Shown here piece after piece: positions 1 to 6,000 of a stretch of DNA of 7,332 bases. The stretch covers positions 1 through 7,332 of the forward strand of contig JAUWHC010000120.1 in assembly GCA_030606095.1 (NCBI GenBank), read 5' to 3'. A program made the translations under genes and the position numbers. Positions within the stretch are counted from its first letter, which is position 1. Each line of letters begins with the position of its first letter. The notes under the pieces are model-generated. The model did not search any database and was not told the origin of the DNA. It saw only the letters and a list, made by a program, of their open reading frames with translations. This stretch comes from Promethearchaeota archaeon. Lineage in GTDB: Archaea; Asgardarchaeota; Lokiarchaeia; Sigyniarchaeales; SOKP01.

Positions 1-101
1 AAAATTTAGAAAAGATTAATATTGAACATTCGAATAAAATTTCGATTGGAATTCCTTGTTGCTCCTGTTTTAAAAAAGTTTTTGAACAACAACAGGTATA
101 A
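1..101 (+). CDS. C-terminal end of an unidentified protein (partial)
   Basis: An open frame runs in from the left edge (first whole codon at 3) and stops with TAA at 99-101. It encodes about 32 residues ending in a Cys-Cys-x-Cys cluster (codons 57-68) followed by a Phe/Lys/Gln-rich tail. The other two + frames close within the first 20 bases. The stop lies 4 nt from the stop of the convergent Nudix gene, which is the tight tail-to-tail packing expected of real genes. The clustered cysteines could be the last pair of ligands of a zinc-binding or Fe-S domain, but too little is visible to name a family. It could also be a chance open frame, because 32 codons is short. Confidence 0.4.
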   Translation, partial: NLEKINIEHSNKISIGIPCCSCFKKVFEQQQV

Positions 102-105
102 TTCT

Positions 106-525
106 CTACTTTTTCAAAATTCCAGATGTTTTTATTATGTCAAAGTGATCAAACGCTATTTTTAAAGATGCCAATTTTGATATTGGAATAATTTCTAAAG
201 ATTGAGCATCGTCTTTTGCCAAGGGTTTTTCAGTTTTAGATAAGGGTTCACATAAGAAAGCTATTGTAACCGTGTGACCTCTGGGGTCTCTGCTTGGATC
301 AGAAAATACACCTATAAGTTTAATTAATTTTACATTTATGTTTGTTTCTTCATAAGCTTCTCTAATGCACGCATTTTCTATAGTCTCACCTATGTCAACA
401 AACCCTCCTGGTAAAGCCAATTCACCTTTAAAGGGTGGGTTTTTTCTACGAATTAGAACAATTGAATTTTGCTGAAATAATATAACAGCGTCAACTGTTA
501 GTAATGGAGTTAAGGGTTTTGGCAC
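106..525 (-). CDS. Nudix hydrolase, ADP-ribose pyrophosphatase-like
   Basis: This 139-aa protein has a full Nudix box: Gly41, Glu47, then Arg55-Glu56 and Glu59-Glu60, fitting Gx5Ex7REUxEExGU. Asn62 replaces the usual final Gly, a change seen in some family members. The Glu side chains bind the Mg2+ that drives hydrolysis of a nucleoside diphosphate linked to another group. The preceding LPGGF and the downstream SDPSRDPRGH stretch (residues 76-84) resemble archaeal ADP-ribose pyrophosphatases, so ADP-ribose to AMP plus ribose-5-phosphate is the likeliest reaction. The substrate cannot be fixed from sequence alone. The start is GTG at 525, since no Met codon lies inside the gene and the N-terminal strand needs this start. 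It begins 2 nt after the phosphoesterase stop, so it is the second gene of that operon and probably translated by coupling; only a weak GGGATGAT precedes it. It is soluble, with no signal peptide. A minus-strand T run at 71-77 may help end the transcript. Confidence 0.9.
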   Translation of the reverse strand: MPKPLTPLLTVDAVILFQQNSIVLIRRKNPPFKGELALPGGFVDIGETIENACIREAYEETNINVKLIKLIGVFSDPSRDPRGHTVTIAFLCEPLSKTEKPLAKDDAQSLEIIPISKLASLKIAFDHFDIIKTSGILKK

Positions 526-527
526 GA

Positions 528-1334
528 TTAATCATCCCACACGGAAGAGCTTAATAAATGTTCGATACGCGTTCGACGCGGTCTGACAAACTTTGTCCGA
601 CTTAATCTTCTTTCTAAAAGTAGAGATCTTTCGAGATTTGTAGAATTTACTATATGAACTTCTATATCGCCTTCATTCAATATAATATGGTTAAAGCTAG
701 GACTATCATCAGCTCGGACTTTTTTAGAAGTGGAAGTACCACAATAAAGAAAAGTCGTTGGACCAATTACATAAGCGTGTGGAACATGCCTATGTCCCAT
801 TAATACTAAATCAAGCTCAAATAGTTGAGTAAATTCAAGAACTTCCCCTGCATCTCTCACAGTTGTAAATTTTTGCCCAGATAAAGGAACAGGGATTAAA
901 TGATGATGAAGTGCTAATACTCTATTCTCTAAATTTTTATCAAATTGTCTGCCACACCAATCCAACTGCTCATCTCCACATTCTCCATAAGCGATATCGT
1001 CTCTGGCACTGCAGATTCCAACGATTAAAGTGTCTTTATCATCAATGATTAATCTTGATCTTCTAGGACCAATAAGCCTTTCAAAAAAGATTATTCCACT
1101 ATTCTTTGCATCATGATTTCCAGGTACTGCTAGGAATCTTGTGCATTCTCGAATTCTTTTTAGATAAGGTAATACTCCTTTAAATTGAGTAATTCTTCCT
1201 TTATGGATAATATCGCCAGTACAAATAACAGCATCAGGCGATTCATCTTCAATGTATTTAATTACATTTTCCATATATTCGGGTACAAACTCGGAACCAT
1301 AGTGCAAATCGCTTATGTGTATGAGATTCACCAT
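528..1334 (-). CDS. Calcineurin-like metallophosphoesterase (CpdA/Icc-type)
   Basis: This 268-aa protein carries the whole dimetal phosphoesterase signature in order: Asp9-x-His11, Gly40-Asp41, Gly72-Asn73-His74-Asp75, a His143-His144-His145 run, and Gly180-His181-Arg182-His183. These residues hold two metal ions (often Fe/Mn) that hydrolyse phosphomonoesters or diesters. The compact single-domain layout resembles the CpdA/Icc cyclic-nucleotide phosphodiesterase branch, but that branch also contains enzymes acting on other phosphodiesters or nucleotides, so the substrate is open. The last 35 or so residues are rich in Arg and Ser and lie outside the core fold. The ATG at 1334 places the first beta strand at residues 3-8, as usual in the family. 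No ribosome binding site is visible, and the TATA box near 1370 implies a leader of only about 10 nt. It is the first gene of an operon with the Nudix hydrolase, suggesting joint nucleotide-derivative breakdown (inference). Confidence 0.93.
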   Translation of the reverse strand: MVNLIHISDLHYGSEFVPEYMENVIKYIEDESPDAVICTGDIIHKGRITQFKGVLPYLKRIRECTRFLAVPGNHDAKNSGIIFFERLIGPRRSRLIIDDKDTLIVGICSARDDIAYGECGDEQLDWCGRQFDKNLENRVLALHHHLIPVPLSGQKFTTVRDAGEVLEFTQLFELDLVLMGHRHVPHAYVIGPTTFLYCGTSTSKKVRADDSPSFNHIILNEGDIEVHIVNSTNLERSLLLERRLSRTKFVRPRRTRIEHLLSSSVWDD

Positions 1335-1361
1335 ATTAACATAACAACTCTTACATTAGAT

Positions 1362-1376
1362 TATTTTTTATATATG
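1362..1376 (-). promoter_or_regulatory. TATA box for phosphoesterase-Nudix operon
   Basis: On the minus strand this reads as CATATATAAAAAATA, a good archaeal TATA element centred near 1370. Archaeal transcription usually starts about 25 nt downstream, here near 1344, which leaves a leader of roughly 10 nt before the ATG at 1334. This agrees with the absence of a Shine-Dalgarno motif there. Confidence 0.5.
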
Positions 1377-1433
1377 GTTCTTAATGCACATTAAATTTTA
1401 AATCATATTAAAGAAATTTTTGTACTAAATTTA

Positions 1434-1447
1434 GAATAAAACAAAAG
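1434..1447 (-). terminator. T-rich terminator after the zinc-ribbon gene
   Basis: On the minus strand this reads as CTTTTGTTTTATTC, 20 to 35 nt past the zinc-ribbon stop. Archaeal RNA polymerase commonly ends at such oligo-T tracts without a strong hairpin. An imperfect inverted repeat (1446-1463) sits directly upstream in transcript order. Confidence 0.35.
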
Positions 1448-1467
1448 TTCATACTTATGTACTTTTT

Positions 1468-1629
1468 TTACACATATACTTCTCTATTAAAAATATTGTT
1501 GACTTTTCGAATTTGAGATATCTCGTTAAGTATTTGTTTATCTCTACAATCAACACATATATTTTTAATTTTAAGCCATCTTATTTGCCCACATTCGGGG
1601 CATTTAAACTTTTTAAAAATTATTTTCAT
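1468..1629 (-). CDS. Small zinc-ribbon protein, 53 aa
   Basis: This short gene encodes 53 residues with two cysteine knuckles, Cys10-Pro-Glu-Cys13-Gly and Cys25-Val-Asp-Cys28, separated by 11 residues. That is a minimal zinc ribbon expected to bind one Zn2+. The rest is basic (12 Lys/Arg against 5 Asp/Glu by count), with a predicted helical tail at residues 30-48, which would suit binding to nucleic acid or to an acidic partner. The ATG at 1629 follows an AAAGGTGA ribosome binding site (1641-1648) with 11 nt spacing. That site overlaps the stop codon of the 52-aa gene upstream, so the two are probably translated by coupling. The family is unknown to me, and archaea have many unassigned small zinc ribbons. 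Zinc binding is a confident inference; the cellular role is not known. Confidence 0.72.
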   Translation of the reverse strand: MKIIFKKFKCPECGQIRWLKIKNICVDCRDKQILNEISQIRKVNNIFNREVYV

Positions 1630-1640
1630 ATTATTATATT

Positions 1641-1648
1641 TCACCTTT
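1641..1648 (-). promoter_or_regulatory. Ribosome binding site overlapping upstream stop codon
   Basis: The minus strand reads AAAGGTGA, complementary to the 3' end of archaeal 16S rRNA, 11 nt before the zinc-ribbon ATG. Its first two bases fall in the TAA stop (1647-1649) of the preceding small gene, the arrangement typical of translational coupling. It is the main reason for accepting a gene as short as 53 codons. Confidence 0.6.
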
Positions 1649-1805
1649 AAATTCTATTATATTTTAAGATTTTAACTGTATCTAGATTAATCAGGTCAAG
1701 AATGTAATCAATAGAATTCTCAAGCGGTGTTTGTGATAAATCGCTTTTAAGTCTTAAATTATCATCTTTTTCTTCTTTAAAATCTATTAAAATCTCTTCA
1801 AACAT
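1647..1805 (-). CDS. Small acidic protein of unknown function, 52 aa
   Basis: I do not recognise this protein. From the ATG at 1805 it has 52 residues, 12 acidic and 7 basic. The first 25 or so residues are charged and likely helical, and a hydrophobic stretch at about 32-47 (alternating Ile/Leu/Asp) could form a helix that packs against a partner. There are no cysteines, membrane segment or signal peptide. The frame stays open upstream to a TTG at 1832, which would add a Lys/Asn-rich leader of nine residues encoded by an A-rich run; ATG is preferred because that leader is low complexity and nothing resembling a ribosome binding site precedes the TTG. The gene ends 17 nt before the zinc-ribbon gene and overlaps its ribosome binding site, so the two probably form one transcript and may encode interacting proteins (inference). 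It could be spurious, but the coupling argues otherwise. Confidence 0.5.
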   Translation of the reverse strand: MFEEILIDFKEEKDDNLRLKSDLSQTPLENSIDYILDLINLDTVKILKYNRI

Positions 1806-1832
1806 TTTATTATTATTTTTTTTCTTCTTCAA

Positions 1833-2000
1833 CTTAAATAAAATAAGGATATATTCAATTATAAGTGATTTCGACGTAGTATATATATTCTATATAGATA
1901 ATAGATATAAGTTTAAATCAGAAAAAAGCAGATTTTGTAAAATTTGATGTTTGTCTATATATTCAACCGTTAAAAAGTACAGTTTTATTCTGTATCCAAT
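1833..2000. other. AT-rich spacer between alaS and the small gene pair
   Basis: This 168-nt spacer holds no gene that I can see. On the minus strand it contains a T6 run in CTGCTTTTTTCTG (1919-1931) and a T5 run near 1971, either of which could end the alaS transcript. Several TATA-like elements follow: around 1904-1911, within 1879-1889, and CTTATAA near 1860. The last would place a start about 30 nt before the ATG at 1805. A perfect 10-bp palindrome, TCTATATAGA, lies at 1889-1898. I cannot tell which TATA element is used, or whether the small genes are simply co-transcribed with alaS. Confidence 0.4.
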
Positions 2001-4955
2001 TTAGTTTATATTTAATTTCTCTTTTATGCGTTTAATCAGATCTTCTACGCTTACATCTTTATTTTCGATAAATCCTTGACCATAATCTTTTTTGCCACCA
2101 CCCTTACCACCGTAATTAGAAACGATTTCTTGAACAAATTTTCCCATCTCGAAATCTATCTCTTCTAAAAGATTTTTCCCTATCATTCCCATCAGAGTAA
2201 TTCCTTTTTCGGTCTTATTGATAAAAAGAGTAACCAATTTCTCGGATTTCTGTAGAATTTTCACGCTTAAATTTTTAAGATCGGTTTGGGAAAGATTTTC
2301 AAAGGATTTAAGAATCATTTTAGAATTATCAAATGAGAACGCTGAATTTATAAGTTCTTCCACGTAACTTTCTTTTAATAAGTTTTCTACATCCTGCAAT
2401 TTGGTTTTAGCTTCTTTCCATTCGTTAAATAACTTATTTACTTTTAGCGGAATATCTTCTTTCTTTGTGTTAAGGATTTGAGATAATTCCGTCAAGATGT
2501 CGCCTTCAAAGGTGTTGTTTGAATCTAAAGACATATCAGTTTTTTTAAATTTTCCCGTTTGTAAGGCTTTATTCATGTTTTTCCATTTGTTTAATAATTC
2601 AGCTACTCTCCCAACGATCTTAGTCCGTGAAATTTTAAATAGCGTTTCTAATTGGTTTAAAATTAGAGTCTCTTCTTGCTCAAGTTTTTTCGTCGCATTT
2701 CCTGCCGTAAAGGTCAATCTCACTATGCCATCTTGAATCTTTTGGGATTTAGTTATTTTAATTCTTCCAGTTTCTGACGTATTATTCAAATGCGTTCCAC
2801 CACAAGCTTCTACTTCTACTCCGGGAATCTCTACGAGCCTAATATTCTTACCCGGCACCGCACCCCCTTGGTAGATCGTCATTCCATATTTTTGTTCCGC
2901 ATCTGAGCGAGGCATAAAAGAAAGTTTAAGATCGATTCCTTGGTTTACTATTTTATTTGCTTCTTTTTCTATTTCCTTTAACTTGTCATAGGGAACTTTA
3001 GCAAAGTGAGTTATATCTAAATGAGATCTTTTAAGCGTTTTTTTCGCCCCTGCTTGATTAATATGGTCTCCTAATATATGGCGGGCCGCGGCATTAACGA
3101 TATGAGTTGCCGTATGGTGTTGCGAGAGTTGTGTCCTCCATTCTTTATCTACATCGATCTTGACGGTATCTCCTTCTTTAAAACTAGGTTTTTCAGATAA
3201 AACATGAACGATATAACTACCTTGCTTAAACACATTATCAAATTTTTGATCGTTAATGGTTCCAATATCATGTAACTGACCTCCTGAGGTAGGATAAGCC
3301 ACAGATCGATCAAGAATTACCATGCTACCAATAATTTTTAGGACTTTTGCGTCGTTTGAAGTATTATTATAATCGTAATAGTAAAGAGACTCGGTCTCTG
3401 GAACACCATTTAAATCTAACTCAATTTCTTTTTCTGTTGCGTGAATTTGCTCTACTTTTTCGTGCCTTTCTACTACTAAACTATAAAAATTGTCAGGGAT
3501 TTTTATGGTTCTACCGAACTTTTTCGCGGTTTCTTTAACCATTTCAGGATTAATGCCTCTGGAATCGTATATTTCAATTAAAGTCGCGGTTGAGATATCG
3601 CCTTTAGAAAGTAATTTTTCTAAAATTTTGCTGGCTTTTCTTTTTGTTTTATAATACTTGTCTTTTTCTACGTTTAAAATTTCTCTAATTTCATCCAAAT
3701 GCTCAGAAACTTCCGGAAACAATTCTTTTAATTCTTCCGCGTGCCATCTACAAACATCAGCGATATTTATATCCCAATTAAACTTATCGATAAAGCTTAT
3801 AGCCCTTCTAAAAATTACTCTAAGATTATACCCCCCTCCTACGTTAGAAGGGAGTTTTCCATCGTTTATAGCAAATAATAAGCTTCTAGCGTGATCGGCA
3901 ATTGAATAGATAGCAGTCATGGGCATGATCCTCTCTCTCAATTCCTTTACTGAGATTTCTAAATCCTTAGCTACTCTCTCCCATGCCGCATCCATATCTT
4001 CTACTTCGTCGACATTTAAGTATGCGGAGTATTTTGAAAATTTATCATATAAATCAAAATCTAAATTTATTTTAGTTATTTCCCTTAACTTTGATAAAAC
4101 ATATGGAAATATAGCTTCATACATGTTTGGAGTACCTTGTGAGAACCACGCCACGCGTTCTTGACCAAGCCCCATATCTAAAACTTTTAGACTTAATTCT
4201 CGAGGTCCATCTGGAGATTGTTCGAACATTGTATAGACTTGATTGAATAATTCTACGCCCCTACTAAAAAACTCAAGACTACAACCAAAAGAACCTCCAC
4301 CAGCCCAAGAATCTTCGTGAATCGTTATTTCTTCTTTTGCGAGCCCCACACCTATGGTAATAAAGTCGTGTATATCCATAAAAAGCTGTCCTTGATTCCA
4401 TTCTTGAGGTGTGCCGAAAAAATGCTGTCCTATCATCACAAAGCCTGTGTTGTGCGAACCAGTGATTCCTACATTCTCAATATCATTAAATCGTAAGCAG
4501 AATTGAGGTATAATTAGTTTTTTCGCTGGAGGCTCAACTTCACCTGAGATTACGTAAGGTTGGAACGCTGAGATTGATGCTATTGTAAATTCAGAAGTAG
4601 GGTTCCATCTCGCAACACATGGGTATCTTTTTATTGGTTTATAACCTCTTGGTTCTAAAATCTCTACAATTTTATTCCATACTCCAATATAGGATAATTT
4701 ATGTGTTAATGGCTTTCCAGCAACTTTAAACCCGCCAGAACAAGCAGGATCGCCGCATACCTTTTTGTCCTTAATTGTTGTCCAGAAATAAGCACTACAA
4801 CATTCACAATGTTTTCTAATGTAGCCTAGGTTCCTAAGTTCTTGGGTTGGAAAAAATTCATCGGGTTTCTTAGATGCGATCGTTTTAAATATCTTCTTTA
4901 GTTCTTTATCATTACGAGCACTTTTCAGCTGTTTCTTCTCTTTATCGGATAACAA
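2001..4955 (-). CDS. alaS: Alanyl-tRNA synthetase, archaeal type
   Basis: This 984-aa cytoplasmic class II synthetase charges tRNA-Ala with alanine. Residues 50-72 hold the archaeal N-terminal cysteine cluster (Cys50, Cys52, Cys53, Cys67, Cys72). The catalytic core follows, with the conserved CLRFND segment at 153-158 and the DHARSLLFAINDG to RVIFRRA region at 354-385. The editing domain, which removes mischarged Ser or Gly, starts near YPTSGGQ (554-560). It has the zinc ligands His614-x3-His618 and Cys718-x3-His722. A helical linker (about 755-870) leads to the C-Ala domain with its Gly-rich loop at 949-954, which helps bind tRNA. Known archaeal enzymes are nearer 900 residues; part of the excess is a charged N-terminal extension of about 35 residues. 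The start is a TTG, with an in-frame TAA two codons upstream and no nearby internal ATG. No ribosome binding site is visible, so translation may be leaderless or weakly initiated. It is transcribed divergently from the gene at 5208. Confidence 0.97.
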   Translation of the reverse strand: MLSDKEKKQLKSARNDKELKKIFKTIASKKPDEFFPTQELRNLGYIRKHCECCSAYFWTTIKDKKVCGDPACSGGFKVAGKPLTHKLSYIGVWNKIVEILEPRGYKPIKRYPCVARWNPTSEFTIASISAFQPYVISGEVEPPAKKLIIPQFCLRFNDIENVGITGSHNTGFVMIGQHFFGTPQEWNQGQLFMDIHDFITIGVGLAKEEITIHEDSWAGGGSFGCSLEFFSRGVELFNQVYTMFEQSPDGPRELSLKVLDMGLGQERVAWFSQGTPNMYEAIFPYVLSKLREITKINLDFDLYDKFSKYSAYLNVDEVEDMDAAWERVAKDLEISVKELRERIMPMTAIYSIADHARSLLFAINDGKLPSNVGGGYNLRVIFRRAISFIDKFNWDINIADVCRWHAEELKELFPEVSEHLDEIREILNVEKDKYYKTKRKASKILEKLLSKGDISTATLIEIYDSRGINPEMVKETAKKFGRTIKIPDNFYSLVVERHEKVEQIHATEKEIELDLNGVPETESLYYYDYNNTSNDAKVLKIIGSMVILDRSVAYPTSGGQLHDIGTINDQKFDNVFKQGSYIVHVLSEKPSFKEGDTVKIDVDKEWRTQLSQHHTATHIVNAAARHILGDHINQAGAKKTLKRSHLDITHFAKVPYDKLKEIEKEANKIVNQGIDLKLSFMPRSDAEQKYGMTIYQGGAVPGKNIRLVEIPGVEVEACGGTHLNNTSETGRIKITKSQKIQDGIVRLTFTAGNATKKLEQEETLILNQLETLFKISRTKIVGRVAELLNKWKNMNKALQTGKFKKTDMSLDSNNTFEGDILTELSQILNTKKEDIPLKVNKLFNEWKEAKTKLQDVENLLKESYVEELINSAFSFDNSKMILKSFENLSQTDLKNLSVKILQKSEKLVTLFINKTEKGITLMGMIGKNLLEEIDFEMGKFVQEIVSNYGGKGGGKKDYGQGFIENKDVSVEDLIKRIKEKLNIN

Positions 4956-4989
4956 TTTTAATCAAAGGTTAGTTGTTGATGAAGATCTG

Positions 4990-5004
4990 ATATTATTAAT
5001 TAAT
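4990..5004 (-). promoter_or_regulatory. Possible TATA element for alaS
   Basis: On the minus strand the stretch reads TTAATTAATAATATC, ending about 35 nt before the TTG start. A start site roughly 25 nt downstream would fall near 4970 and give a short leader, in line with the missing ribosome binding site. The match to the consensus is only fair in such AT-rich DNA. Confidence 0.3.
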
Positions 5005-5101
5005 ACAATTAATGTTTTCCTAAAATCTTTTGCTCTAAATAAACAACATCAAATTTAAAAGGTGGGTATTAGAATTTTTAAGGTTAATTTAAAATCAGAA
5101 T

Positions 5102-5149
5102 TGAGATTTTTTTTGACGAAATTGTTAAAGTTTTTATAGAGAAATCTCA
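5102..5149. repeat. 8-bp inverted repeat flanking the promoter of the small barrel gene
   Basis: TGAGATTT at 5102-5109 is matched exactly, in inverted orientation, by AAATCTCA at 5142-5149, with 32 nt between the arms. The BRE/TATA element at 5126-5140 lies inside, so a dimeric regulator bound to both arms could block the promoter. Chance is a real alternative for 8-bp arms in AT-rich sequence. Confidence 0.3.
5126..5140 (+). promoter_or_regulatory. BRE/TATA promoter of the small barrel gene
   Basis: TAAAGTTTTTATAGA combines a purine-rich BRE-like AAAG with a TTTATA-type TATA box. Transcription is expected to begin around 5160-5163, giving a leader of about 45 nt that includes the ribosome binding site. 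A second TATA-like site at 5186-5192 is too close to the ATG to be the promoter. Confidence 0.5.
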
Positions 5150-5192
5150 TATTATTTCTTAACATTTTTTATCCAAAGTTAAAAAGTATATA

Positions 5193-5200
5193 GAAGGTGA
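5193..5200 (+). promoter_or_regulatory. Ribosome binding site of the small barrel gene
   Basis: GAAGGTGA lies 7 nt before the ATG at 5208, the strongest and best-spaced ribosome binding site in the window. It fixes the start and points to efficient translation. Confidence 0.75.
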
Positions 5201-5207
5201 AAACAAT

Positions 5208-5516
5208 ATGGTTAAAATTATGGTGGTTGCAAAATTCCCTCCTCATAAGTTAAATGAATTAATTAAAAATTATATGTCAACTGACAAACCGGCTTACCCT
5301 GACTTCCTGAAAAAAGTAGAAAATTGGGCAGCACAAATAACTGATGAAAAACATACAACTTATGCAGTATATGAATGTCCAGATGATAAAGTTATAGAAA
5401 GTATGGTCGCTCTTTCTAAAAGATTTAACTTATATGCTTCAGTAGAAGGATACACATTTAAAATAGAGCTACTTACGGAAATGGATGCAGCTATTAAATA
5501 TATGTTAGGGAAATAG
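5208..5516 (+). CDS. Small conserved protein, probable dimeric alpha-beta barrel fold
   Basis: This 102-aa soluble protein has no signal peptide or membrane helix. Its predicted order of elements is beta (residues 2-9), a turn with Pro11-Pro12, helix (13-23), a Pro/Asp-rich loop, beta (50-56), helix (60-72), beta (76-87) and a final helix (90-100). This is a beta-alpha-beta-beta-alpha-type pattern like that of DUF3303 and other ferredoxin-like, dimeric alpha-beta barrel proteins, which often begin with a strand followed by a PP turn and an amphipathic helix. I recall similar short proteins in Asgard archaeal genomes but cannot verify that here. No catalytic motif is visible; the single Cys57 and His13/His49 are the only obvious reactive side chains. 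It stands alone on the + strand, divergent from alaS, with its own promoter, a strong ribosome binding site and a T-rich terminator, so it is probably an independently regulated and well-expressed gene. Its function is unknown. Confidence 0.85.
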   Translation: MVKIMVVAKFPPHKLNELIKNYMSTDKPAYPDFLKKVENWAAQITDEKHTTYAVYECPDDKVIESMVALSKRFNLYASVEGYTFKIELLTEMDAAIKYMLGK

Positions 5517-5536
5517 GTCTTTAATAAAATTATATA

Positions 5537-5551
5537 TTTCTTTTTTTTATT
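5537..5551 (+). terminator. Oligo-T terminator after the small barrel gene
   Basis: TTTCTTTTTTTTATT begins 21 nt past the stop codon of the + strand gene. An eight-T run of this kind is the classic archaeal intrinsic termination signal and needs no hairpin. It also separates this gene from the convergent flavin-binding gene that ends at 5563. Confidence 0.6.
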
Positions 5552-5562
5552 ATGGCTCCAAC

Positions 5563-6000
5563 CTAAAGGTCTAAATATTGAAGGCGTGAATACCCTTTTT
5601 TAATAAAATCATAATCTAGTAACTCGATTTTTTCTGGAATAATCTTCAAGAGGAGCTTTCTACTTCCCCGCACTATCTTTTGAGCTTTTTCAAAATCATC
5701 GTCCCCTTCTCTCAAAAAAATCAATCTCTCTTTACCGGAAGCAGTAATTTGCATCCCTTGGATTTTACCGGTATCCATAGGCGTATAGATTCCAATGCTC
5801 ACAATTGGATTTTCCTCGATATTTTTTACCTTCCTTCCCGGAGCAGGTCCCACATATATATTAAAGTCGTCAGATTTCTTATCCATATAAAAATCCATTG
5901 GAGTCGCGCGAGGTATATTATCCGAACAAGTGCATAAAACAATTATTTTTCTTTTTTCTAAAAAATCCTGTATTTCCTTTTTTAGCTCTTCATCAGGCAT
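5563..6000 (-). CDS. Pyridoxamine 5'-phosphate oxidase-family FMN-binding split-barrel protein
   Basis: This 145-aa protein has the features of the flavin-binding split-barrel superfamily. A helix at 1-16 is followed by strands with the Leu22-Cys-Thr-Cys and Pro30-Arg-Ala-Thr-Pro stretch. A YVGPAPGRK turn at 49-57 leads into the KNIEENPIVSIGIY region (59-72), which in relatives binds the FMN phosphate, and then a strand with Ala87-Ser-Gly-Lys. Such proteins bind FMN, or in some archaea F420 or haem, as homodimers and act as small oxidoreductases. True PNP oxidase is longer and has an additional C-terminal segment, so vitamin B6 synthesis is not implied. ATG at 6000 is used as the start. A GGTGA lies unusually far upstream (6020-6024), so a rare upstream ATT start is possible. 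It is not in an operon: ftsZ ends 118 nt upstream and a + strand gene converges downstream. Confidence 0.87.
   Translation of the reverse strand: MPDEELKKEIQDFLEKRKIIVLCTCSDNIPRATPMDFYMDKKSDDFNIYVGPAPGRKVKNIEENPIVSIGIYTPMDTGKIQGMQITASGKERLIFLREGDDDFEKAQKIVRGSRKLLLKIIPEKIELLDYDFIKKGYSRLQYLDL

Larger units (their letters stand above)
4956..5207. other. Divergent intergenic region between alaS and the small barrel gene
   Basis: This 252-nt region holds two outward-facing promoters and no gene or structured RNA that I can identify. The left part contains the TTAATTAA-centred element likely to serve alaS. The right part contains an oligo-T run (5107-5114), a BRE/TATA element for the + gene, an 8-bp inverted repeat and a ribosome binding site. 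Confidence 0.55.

Noticed and set aside
1185..1394. Open frame on the + strand opposite the phosphoesterase
   Set aside because: It lies antisense to a well-supported gene with all catalytic motifs, has low-complexity composition and no family resemblance.
1806..1832. TTG start at 1832 extending the 52-aa protein to 61 aa
   Set aside because: The added segment is a run of Lys and Asn codons from an A-rich tract with no upstream ribosome binding site; ATG at 1805 is simpler, though not proven.
2497..4164. Several open frames of 63-81 codons on the + strand inside alaS
   Set aside because: All are shadows of the alaS coding strand, with no start signals or recognisable domains.
3880..4500. 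Possible loss of a catalytic Glu in AlaRS (Val173 where bacterial enzymes have FEM)
   Set aside because: Archaeal enzymes vary here, and I recall some with FVM at this position; the rest of the active site is intact, so I do not claim an inactive enzyme.
4956..5207. T-box or riboswitch upstream of alaS
   Set aside because: The leader appears very short, no stem-loop array or specifier-like structure is visible, and T-boxes are a bacterial system.
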